Assembly: GCF_000090795.2 (NCBI RefSeq)
Contig: NW_003546355.1
Span: 182,556-242,181 of the forward strand
Origin: Amphimedon queenslandica
Taxonomy: Eukaryota; Porifera; Demospongiae; Haplosclerida; Niphatidae
Direction: 5' to 3'
DNA length: 59,626 bases
Part shown: piece after piece, positions 37,452 through 47,351 of the stretch
Layout: every line of letters starts with the position of its first letter
Position numbering within the stretch: the first letter of the stretch is position 1
Program-made: the position numbers and the translations under genes
Notes under the pieces: model-generated
Databases searched by the model: none
Told to the model about the DNA's origin: nothing
The model's input: the letters and a program-made list of their open reading frames with translations, nothing else

Positions 37452-38088
37452 TGATCATAACTGATATCAATCAGGATCAGCCTTGATACAGTGGCGGATC
37501 TGGGTGCAAGGGCCAGGAAGTGGGTGTGTCCACTTTTCAACCAGTTATTTTATGGTTATCCATCTTTTGGCCATTTTTATGATGGGTTTCAACAATTTCC
37601 TCATCTATGCTGTGCTTATAATGCTCTTCAAGCACCTGTAAGTACTCTGGTGTGGCTTGTGGTTTGCTTTATCAAAACTTGAGGCAGGGAATTGTTTACA
37701 TTGCATCTAATGAATCTCATTACTGACTTCTGATGCCCGGGCCATGGCCCGTCTAGGCCCGGGCCCAGATCCGCCACTGCCTTGATATATTCCCTTTTGG
37801 GCAGCCTGCAAAGCAATCAGTCTAGTATGATATAATAATGATGATCATCCATGATACAACCATGCTGGAGTACGGCCCTGGTTCAGCCAGAGCAACAGAC
37901 ATGACTCAACATTGATGCCAGTCAGGACTGTATCAAAATAGACATCAGGCTTGAATCATTAATTTTGGGTAGTGGCCTGTATCAGAGATGATAATTCTTG
38001 GCTGTTAGAGTACACATAAATATAGATTATACACATATAGTACACATAGATATTGTGTACTCTAATATCTATGATAAAATAGATATCC
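37452..38088. repeat. Right copy of the gap-flanking duplication
   Basis: Matches 36181-36516 in two blocks (37452-37488 and 37780-38082) separated by a hAT-like insertion. Differences outside the insertion are few. This could be a genuine duplication or two haplotypes placed in tandem by the assembler. Confidence 0.85.
37489..37779. mobile_element. hAT-like MITE with 8-bp target duplication and empty site
   Basis: Terminal repeats CAGTGGCGGATCTGGG and CCCAGATCCGCCACTG bound 291 bases flanked by CCTTGATA on both sides. The uninterrupted target is present at 36209-36216, so insertion is directly demonstrated. No transposase. Confidence 0.92.
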
Positions 38089-38251
38089 AATATTCCTAGC
38101 TAAGTTTCCTATAGGTGTGGCCTAGATCTAGATCTAGTTACAAACAATTGCAAATTCTTTACAGCTAAGCAAATTCTTTACAACTAACCAAATTCTTTCT
38201 TGAATTCTGTGACTTTGTGCTGTTCTTTTCTGTTCACTGAGTTCTGTTCTC

Positions 38252-41200
38252 ATGACCTCGATTGCAGCTAAAACTATCCGCTTGAGTTAGTAATTTTACT
38301 GATTGTGTTTCTCACGATCCCCCGTCTTACAGATATCAAACATCTTAAAGTTGTTTTGTCTAATTTGAAACAGTTTTCTAAAACTGAATGGGAAACATTT
38401 GGTCTTGAGTGTGGCCTTCACTACAACACATTGGAAGCAATACAAGCTAATAATGCTGGTAAACCTGGATCTGTTGAAAAATGTTTCAGAGACACTGTGA
38501 CTTGCTGGCTGAAGAAGAAGGATAATGTTGATGGAAAAGGAGAACCGACTTTAGAGAGATTAGCTGATATAGTGGAAGAGACTGGAGACAAAGCTACAGC
38601 AGAGGAAATAAGGAATCAATTCAGAAAGGATGATAATGAAAGTTAGTGATTTATTTGTGGTTTCTAACATTTTCCCTTAATATTTTTGCAAATTTAGTTA
38701 CAGAGCCAATACCTACAATTCCTGATCAATGTTCTACATCATTATGGTGGATCGTAACACCGGTATTGGTTCTTGTAGCAATAATTATTTATATATCATT
38801 AAGGGCAACAGTGATCGATGAATATGCTATTAAATTATGTGATGAGTATGCTGAGAAACTGACGAGGTATAGAGATCCAGATATTAATAAAGTTCCAGCT
38901 GCTGGCCCGTCAGCCCCTATTTATGTTTCTTTTGTACCTCTAAAGTTAATTAGATTAGAAAGACATGGAAAAGAAGATGCAGGTTTTTTAAAAACAGCTT
39001 CTATTGAAGAAATACTGGAAAAATATGAGCGTATAGAAATTGATGATATTTTAAAACCACTGGCAGATAAACGATTAAGATTTGTATTAATTGAAGGAGA
39101 GCCTGGCATAGGAAAAAGCACATTAGCTAAAGAACTAACGTTGCGATGGGTCAGAAATACTGATAAATTATTAAACAATTTTAAGATTGTTATTTTTGTT
39201 ACATTGCGTCTTGAAATTTATCAAAAAGCTAAAACGTTTGAAAATCTTCTTATTAATTTTGATGACATTAATATGACTGAAATAGCATTATCAATAAAAA
39301 AAACAAGAGGAGCAGGTGTTCTCTGGATATTAGACGGTTTTGATGAGCTTCCACATCAACTGAGAAACAGTTCAACTTCATTATTCATTAAATTTATAAA
39401 AGGAGACATTCTTCCCAAGTCAACAGTGATAGTTACCAGCAGACTTGCTGCTAGTCTGCCTCTGTATAATAATTTAGAACATGATTCAAAAAGTCTTTAT
39501 CTTTTAGGCTTTAGCCCAAATGAAACCAGAGAATATGCTACAAAGTATTTTGAAAATAACAAAACATTAGCTGATGAATTCCATTCTTACTATAGTCATG
39601 ATACTATGATTGAGATTATGCTGTACAATCCAATGACCTGCTTCATAATGTGTACAGTATTTAATGATTTTATACTTAGTAATGATAAAGGATATCCCAT
39701 AACAATGACGGGGATTTATAACCACTATGTTCGTATACTGCTCAAGCGACACCTCATTGACAATAATAAAGCAATTGATATAAACTATGATATGCCTCAA
39801 CTTTTAATATGTAGTATTGACTTTAATAGTCCTGAATTAAATAGCACTTGGAAGCAATTTTATTATCTTTCTAAAGTAGCTTATAATGGTGTAATGAAAC
39901 AACAATATGCTTTTGGAAAGGAGCTTCATGATGTTCCAAAACTAAGTATGATGGACACAATCAATAGCTTTTCTGGATTTTATAAAGATGAGTCTAGCAG
40001 TTTCATACACACTACACTACAAGAATACTTTGCAGCAATTTATCTTGTCAATAATCCAGATTCCATGTTTACTAAAGAAGACTTAGAGCACAACTCAAAT
40101 CTTGAAGTTGTTTTGACTTTCTATGTTGGATTATTGAAGTTTATTGACAGAGAAGTTGATAATAAAACTATTGATATGATATTGAAACAAGATCGTTATT
40201 ATCGATTAGATCTAAACGACAATTTTCAAGTATTTGGTTTAACACAATATTATAGTGAGCTTTCTAGCTTAATACTGAGATGTTTGTATGAACAAGACTC
40301 ACTTTTATCCAGTAAGCATTTTCTTGATAAAAAATACGTAATGTCATATTTTTATGCAAGAAGAAGTCACTTTGAATTTTTTTTTATAGTGATTTTGAAT
40401 ACTTTATTTGTGGTTATATCATTGCTGCTCATAATATTACACTCACAATTGAACCTTCAAGGTTATCTCAAATAATAGCTTTCAGAAAAGGACTCAAATC
40501 CCACTCCTCATCAGCTGTTTTCAAGGGAAAAATAAAAATCTTAATTAACAATGCTACCATGCTCACAGAAGTATTTGCTATACCAAGTGACATTGTAATA
40601 GGATTATATTTAGTTTCATTACCTAATCCAGAATTTTCATTTTTGCAAGAAAATTTAGGAAATTCTTTACTGAAAATTGAAAAACTGAAAGAGTTGACTT
40701 TAAGAACAAAAAAGACAGATACTTGTGTTTCTGATATAAGTGATTCTGATGGAAGGCCTCTCAAACGGATATGTATAGAGATATCTAGTGCTGGGTTTAT
40801 ACGTTCAATGAATTTAGCTGCAAGGCAGTCATCTTTCCTAGAATTGACATTTGGAATATCTATGCTAGCAGATCCAAACACCTTTGATCTAACGGTTCTA
40901 CCCTTATTTGAATGGAAGTCATGGAAATTTATTTGGTACAGAAAAAATAACAGTTTAACACTTAGATCTAATCATTATGATGAATTTTTTGCTGAACACT
41001 TAGGTGTCATGAGCAGCAAAATACAATTAAGTTCTTTTACCTTACTTACATATTATAAAAAAAATATTTATTACTTGTCATGCAAAGTTACAGCATAGAC
41101 CCTTTATTAAGGGTCTATGGTTACAGTATACTCCAAGTCAGAGACATCTAACCTAAGCGATTTTATTAAAGTTATCAATGACTACAATTCTTATATTGAG

Positions 41201-41335
41201 AGAATTCCACTTGATTTAGATAAACAGCTGTTCAACAGAACATTTGAGCACCATACTGTAACCAGAAAATGTCATAAAATTCTTCTCACACATTCAGATA
41301 ATTCAACATTAATTACTGTGACGATTGTAAAATGA
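38252..41335 (+). pseudogene. NLR-4: disrupted Death-TM-NACHT gene
   Basis: Exons 38252-38285 (MTSIAAKTIRL), 38333-38641 (Death: LSNLKQFSKTEWETFGLECG) and 38698 onward. The hydrophobic segment is WWIVTPVLVLVAIIIYI, then LTRYRDPDINKVPAAGP. NACHT has GEPGIGKST, ILDGFDELP and TSRLAA, and FIHTTLQEYFAAIYLV follows. The frame breaks at a run of nine T near 40377-40385, after which SDFEYFICGYIIAAHN continues in another frame. A 26-nt hairpin insertion at 41094-41119 then adds an in-frame TAG. The reading resumes as VYSKSETSNLSDF to TGA near 41333. No hydrophobic C-terminus is seen. The hairpin is a real mutation, so this copy is probably truncated in vivo. Confidence 0.78.
41087..41126. repeat. 26-nt hairpin insertion with 7-bp target duplication
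   Basis: GTTACAG flanks both sides (41087-41093 and 41120-41126) of a near-perfect palindrome CATAGACCCTT-TATT-AAGGGTCTATG. Removing the hairpin and one flank restores the KVTVYSKSET reading seen in the sister genes. Confidence 0.9.
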
Positions 41336-41466
41336 CATGCAATTAGAATATACTCTGGACCAGTGCCATTCAATCTAAACAGGAGTTTCAATAACTATAT
41401 GGATTATTAATTATAATAGTAGTGTGTTCTCATGCTTTTTAAATTTCATTCATATTATTATTATTA

Positions 41467-44400
41467 TTAATTAGTAGTGATGTGTTCTCTAGATACAAAT
41501 CTATAGTAAATGTTTCCAAATTTATTAATATTTTGTCTTAATATTGCCTTCAATGTACTCCATGAACTATCAGGGAGGGAATCTGGAGGGAGGGAGAGAG
41601 AAAGAGAGAGGAGGGTAGTAAATTGAACTACATTTCTACCTTCAGTAGGAATCTTTCCTTTTAGTATATCTTGATAATTACTCTAAAAGAGCAGCAAGAT
41701 AATAATAATAGTAACAGCTTCACACTTACATATATAAATGAGTTACATATTTCTAACAATCTTGCTATGTCTTCACAAGACAGTTCACTAAATAATTCAC
41801 TAACATAACACAATGGCTTTACCAACCATTTAGCCTTGAAGAGAGAATGAGAGAGAGAAAGAGATGAAGAACAGCTAGTCAAGCAACTTGAAATAACACT
41901 ATTACTACAATTGCTAAGCCTACCACGTAAAAAAACAAGACATTGTGTTGATTGCGTAGACATTTAATCGACCTTTATGCATTTTTAATATGCAAACTGC
42001 TCTGTACACTCTTGCATTAGTATCTTATGTACATGTACATGTGGTGATTTTTAATTTTATATCACTCACAGTAGCTAGTGATTGTATTAACTGGGTGGTT
42101 GATAGTAAATCCTCGTTATAACTAATTGCAGGGGCAGACCGTCCTTTCCTCCAATTTAATATCAATACAAATAATAATGAATAAACTAATGAGCTACACT
42201 TTAGAAAACCTGATCTATCTGAAGAGAAAGAAGAATAATGTTATGAAAAATAATTTCTTTCTCTTACTATTTGATATTAATATTAATATTTTCCACATTA
42301 CAGGATTTTCATTCATTTTGCTTTTAATCTTTAAATGACTATAATAATAATAATTAAACATGTCACATGATAATCACATGATCCTAACTCACAACTCAAG
42401 GGTGTGTCTCTGATCTGATTTAAAATTCATTTCTGGCCAGTTCTTAAGAGGAGAGGGTGAGTGTGGCGACACGGTATCAGTGAGACATGATGCCAGCGTT
42501 AGCGTTGATTTTGATATGATATCACTGATCAACATTATGATATGATCAGAGCAATGCATTGATACTATACCAGCTATTGAGACCTGATGAATAATGTTAC
42601 TATTAATAGCAATCTATTTATAGTAACACTCATTCTATTTATAGTAACACTCATTCTATTTTTAGTAACACTTATTCTATTTATAGTAACCTTGTCCTCC
42701 ACTATGAGGTTCTTCATAGTTTGTCGATAGAGACTCTCAGAGTGTTGGGACTGTCTCGTGTTTAATAAATTACCAGACACAACGAGCCTCATTTGATTAT
42801 TAATAGTTAATAAACTACTAGCCACACCCCCTAATTAACATAGTTATTAATAGTTATTAAGGAATGAACTAACCTGGCGGGGATGGACCAAGCTTAATTT
42901 GACTCTAAAATAAAATTATTAATATCATAGTACTCCGCCAACAGTCAATAAGGTACTTACCTCACTGGTGATGGTTCTCAATATATTTGAACAAATGAAT
43001 ACTTCAATGAGACTGTTACCACTTGATAAATGTGACAACAATGACCTTATCTTGTTCAGCAATTGTTCATATTCATACAAGATAGGGGCATCTGGAGAGA
43101 GAGAGAGAGAGTTGAAAAATAGACTCCATTACACTAACCATTCATGATTGCTATTGACAGATCTCCCAGGGTCTTCAGGTAATAATTAATTAATATTCCA
43201 GCTGCTGATAACGAAGTCGATAGCTGTGATTCTCTCGCCATTCTCGCCGATACTGTCTCCAGTAGCGACAGGATATGAATGGAGGAGAGAGGAGAAGAGA
43301 GAGGAAGAAGGAGGAGTAGAGAATTGAATGATGACAGCAAAGCACCTTGAAAACATGACCTACATGTAGAAAAATTTCTTTTTAATATTGTACATGTTCA
43401 TAGCAAATTTCTATCAATCTCTCTCCTCCAATATTTCTCCTCACTCGTTATTTCTTGCTAAAGTTAGTAAGTTGATACTCCATTTCTTTATTGTTTCGTT
43501 GCCATTTTCTTTCATTAGTCCAGTGGTTACCCCTTGGGTTATGAGTGACTGGGCTATGGAGGGATGACGCAGTCGGTATCTTTTAAATAAATGATCGACT
43601 AAACTTGACAGCTGCATGGTGGAAAAAAAACCAATAAAATAATTATCACTTTTTCTATCTATCAGTCCATATTCCTCTTATATCTTACTTTACTGTTATT
43701 GGTAGAGGACAATAAAGTGTTTAGTACAGTAGCTCCACTTATTTCAGATGAGGTCATTCCGACACTCTCCACCAGCTGGATCAACCTAAGAACAATCGTT
43801 GATATACTGAATTATGAGCATTAAGAAATATGCCAAAATCTGAAAAGTACCCAAAGCTATAGCCCATGCTTTTTTCCGAAAAATGGTCAAAAAATGACCC
43901 CCAATTTTTATGACATTTTCTGATACATATTGATGCCCCTATGCTGTGTAGAAAGTTTGAGCTAATTCCGACTTAAATTTTTCAAGTTACAGCCATTTTA
44001 AGAAAACGTACAGTACACGTACACTGTTTCTTATTCTCACCAGTGGTTATCAGGTGACTTAATAACTAACTCCACCCACTCAGGTAGACCTGATTGTATT
44101 GATATGATGTACTGTATGGGAGAGAAGGCATTAACAGGTTTCTTGTTGCCAGGAGAGGGTTCATCCTCGTTTGACGAAAATAAAAGAAATGATACTCCTT
44201 TTTTACAAACTGACAGAACTGAATTCTATAGGAACAGTAATAATAATAATAATAATAATTAATGTCAATTAATAAACTGACTAGTAATTGTTTGACAGCT
44301 TCTAGTAACTGCCCTTTGGCTAAACTTAAAGTATTTATTTCTCCATCCTCTTCCTCCTCCTCCTCTTCTTCTGATCCGCCCACTTTATCGCCAGAACTTG

Positions 44401-45217
44401 ACGAATAATAATTAAGAGAAGAGAGTAACAGATTAATGGCGACTACAGCTCTGTCATGAGATAACTGTAACAGTAAAGATGAGAGAGAGGAGAGAAGAGG
44501 TGAGTCCTGATCGGTCTCCATTTCCTCTTCCCCCTCCTCCTTCTCTTCGTTTATTCCTCTCTCCAACTCGGAACAGACCAGGGATAATATGACCTCAGGG
44601 GTAACTATGGTATTGTCATGGTAACAGACCACACCTACTAATTAACTCACTTAATTTGATTACGTCGGTAATGACGAGATCAAGGATTGAATGACTTTGT
44701 AGCATCATTTCTAAAACCACTTGAAGGTAGACGGACGAGGCCCCGCCCCTAGCCACACCCACTACATTACTCTTTGTAGGAGCATCTTCATCAAGGACTC
44801 TTCTGACCATACCAAGGAGGGTGTGGCTAACTATAAGGGGGTGTGTCCTCGAGAGACGATCAAAACAAGACGACAGCGTGTTTAATATTGAAGGTGATAG
44901 GGGCGTGGTCAAGACACACCCGTCCATTAACGAACCCTCAGAAAAAAGAGAAGAATTCTCCATACTAAGAATAATAAAAAAAAATAATAATAATACAATT
45001 ATTAATTTATTATAATTACTGACATTATGTATGATAATAGCCAGCCAATGTTTGCGTTTTCTTTCTGTGAAATATTAATAAATAAATTAATAATATCAGT
45101 CTCTCCATTTGAATGTCTGTAAATAATAATAAGTAATTAATTAATTAATAATAAACCACACCTACTTGTAATGAATCCCTTCCTCGACAAATTTAACAAG
45201 AAAAGGAACAGCTAAAG

Positions 45218-45291
<74 letters not shown>

Positions 45292-45786
45292 ATTACATGT
45301 ACATGTACATATAAAATGAATTTTTCTTACAATCTTGTGACATCATAAAATTGACCACACCCTCTTTCGGTAATGAATCAACATTATACAAAACCGAGAG
45401 TCTTGCTAAATTAACCACGCCCCACTGAAGGAGGGTGTGGCTCCAGCCGCTCGGAGAGTGAGTTAAAAGAGAATATAGAACTTCACAAGTCGAGTGGACG
45501 AGAGATGATAGAGGAGGCTTGGACGTCTGCTCATGACCTTTGAACTGTGATAGGTACTTGAAACAGGAAGAGAGGACCTCTAAAGCCACGCCCCTCAACA
45601 TGGGGACGGTTGGAAGACATATTAAAACTGTTTCTAGTTTCTTTGAGAGGTAGTGTGGGCCGGGGGCTTCTGAATCGTGATGGAGTAGAGTTTGGAGATT
45701 AGAAACAATTGAATGCTAAGAGGAAGGAGGAGGGAAATGAAGTGAAAAGAAATAGGGTTTCTTACACTTTTTCTTGCTGCCGCCAT
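41467..45786 (-). CDS. INTS5: Integrator complex subunit 5
   Basis: About 18 exons: 45786-45766, 45715-45331, 45211-45166, 45116-45024, 44964-44651, 44604-44282, 44225-44041, 43785-43689, 43611-43445, 43359-43139, 43091-42961, 42904-42874, about 42820-42691, 42583-42393, 42214-42070, 41834-41730, 41682-41640 and 41582-41467. Helical-repeat protein of Integrator, the nuclear complex that cleaves snRNA 3' ends and attenuates Pol II. Matches to recalled human INTS5: SPSGWSHTLLQWGVVNLARL (human [20 protein letters not shown]), IGWLLSYI (FDWVVAHI), SELFSELSCEDIARLLEICN ([20 protein letters not shown]) and LKAILRQNINKFGNIYYRF (LHSVLHRNIDRLGLFSGRF). A Glu-rich run lies near 44345-44390. The exon 12/13 junction phase is unresolved. 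Its tail is duplicated behind three NLRs. Confidence 0.82.
42584..42690 (-). repeat. INTS5 intron built of 21-bp tandem repeats
   Basis: Four to five copies of GTTACTATAAATAGAATGAG (plus one base) begin exactly at the 5' splice site and fill most of this 107-base intron. The stretch stays open in one frame (VTINRMSV repeats), so retention would be partly translatable. Confidence 0.75.
43827..44010 (-). repeat. Intronic repeat, family A, single inverted unit
   Basis: One unit, inverted relative to the laminin intron array, includes the reverse complement of CTTTCTACACAGCATA and of CCATGGGCTATAGC-like core sequence. It sits in an INTS5 intron. Confidence 0.88.
45217..45288. repeat. (GA)n microsatellite in INTS5 intron 2
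   Basis: More than 60 bases of nearly pure AG dinucleotides. Similar shorter GA/CT tracts occur in many introns here (12120, 50166, 58621), often near the 3' splice site as pyrimidine tracts. Confidence 0.95.
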
Positions 45787-45861
45787 TTAATTTTTAATAA
45801 CTAGTAACCAGTTATTAAATTAAGTAATTAATTTGAGCCACGCCTATTCACACGTGACAAA
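45787..45861. promoter_or_regulatory. Very short divergent promoter, INTS5 / S28 peptidase
   Basis: Only 75 bases separate the two start codons. A CACGTG E-box is at 45851-45856, directly before the peptidase ATG, with GAGCCACGCC (GC/CACCC-like) at about 45835. Confidence 0.5.
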
Positions 45862-47317
45862 ATGAAGGCAGAAACACTAATAATTCTCCTTTTCTTTCTC
45901 TCCTTCTCTCACTCTCTACCAACATTCCTCCGTCATAAATGGCTCCAGAGAGAGAAATACTTTCGCCACTTGTCCTCTCAAGACCTCAAACTGCCCAAAG
46001 ATCTCTGGTTTACTCAATCACGTGATCACTTCAGAGAAGTTGATACGACAACCTGGCAGCAACGTTACTGGGTTAACGACAGTTTCTGGGATAAGGAGAA
46101 TGGGCCAGTGTTCTTAATGATAGGAGGGGAGGGGGAGGCTGATCCTAAGTGGGTCGTTGAGGGAGAGATGATGGTATTAGCTGAGAAGTATCATGCATTG
46201 GCGTTTCAGTTAGAACACAGGTAATTGATTAATTAATTATTTTTCTTAATTTAGAGCAACTTAAAAAATTCGTAAAAAATCCAATTTAGATCGAAATCAA
46301 CTCAAACTTTCTACACAACATAAGAACATGTATATGCATCAAAAAACATTATAAAAATGGAGAATTCTCACCTTTCCATTTTTGGTGAAATTTGACCAAC
46401 ATCCCTGTACTATAGTACAGGGGCTTTTGTCCGATTTTGGAGCAACTTTAAAAATTCGTAAAAAATCTAATTTTGATTGGAATGAGCTCAAATGTTCTAC
46501 ACAACATAAGAACATGTATATGTATCAGAAAGAATTATAAAAATGGAGAATTCTGTACTTTTAATTTTTGGTGAAATTTGGCTCGAGACCATGTACTATA
46601 GTACAGGGACTTTTGTCCGATTTTGGAGCAACTTTAAAAATACGTAAAAAATCTAATTTTGATTGGAATCAGCTCAAACTTTCTACACAACATAAGAACA
46701 TGTATATGCATCAGGAAACGTTATAAAAATCGAGAATTCTCACCTTTTCATTTTTGGTCAAATTTGGCCAATGACCATGTACTACAGTACATGGTCATTG
46801 GCCAAATTTCACTTTGGCTTGCAACTTAAAAATTTTGTAAAAAATCTAATTCTAATTGGATTTACCTAAAGTTTCTACACAACATAAGTACATGTATAAC
46901 TAAATGTATCTACATGTACAAGTATGTAATATCAATTGTCCACATTTTAAAATCCTCCTTTCCTTCCCCCTCTCTCTCTCTTCTCAGGTTTTACGGTAAG
47001 AGTCAGCCAGGTGCTGACCTCAGCATGGACTACATTACGTTACTAAACAGTCGTCAAGCACTCGAGGATTTAGCCTATTTCCGTATGAACATGACCACAA
47101 AATACAACATGACTGACGCCAATCGCTGGATTGCTTTTGGTGGTTCTTATCCAGGTGCTCTTGCAGCCTGGCTAAGGATGAAGTATCCTGACATTGTGTA
47201 TGGATCTATTGCTTCTTCTGCCCCTATACAAGCAAAATTTGATTTTTATGAATATTTTGAAGTTGTTAGTGCTTCATTGGAACAAGCAAGAAATGGTAAG
47301 GGAGAGAGAGAGAGAGG

Positions 47318-47351
<34 letters not shown>

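Noticed and set aside
40328-40385. Possible 52-nt intron in NLR-4 (GTAATG ... T-rich ATAG) that might bypass the frame break
   Set aside because: The splice would place TGA in frame, and the other paralogs have no intron here, so a T-run indel is the better explanation.
45217-45288. Possible CRISPR or other regular array
   Set aside because: Simple GA dinucleotide microsatellite; no spacer-repeat structure occurs anywhere in the window, and the genome is eukaryotic.
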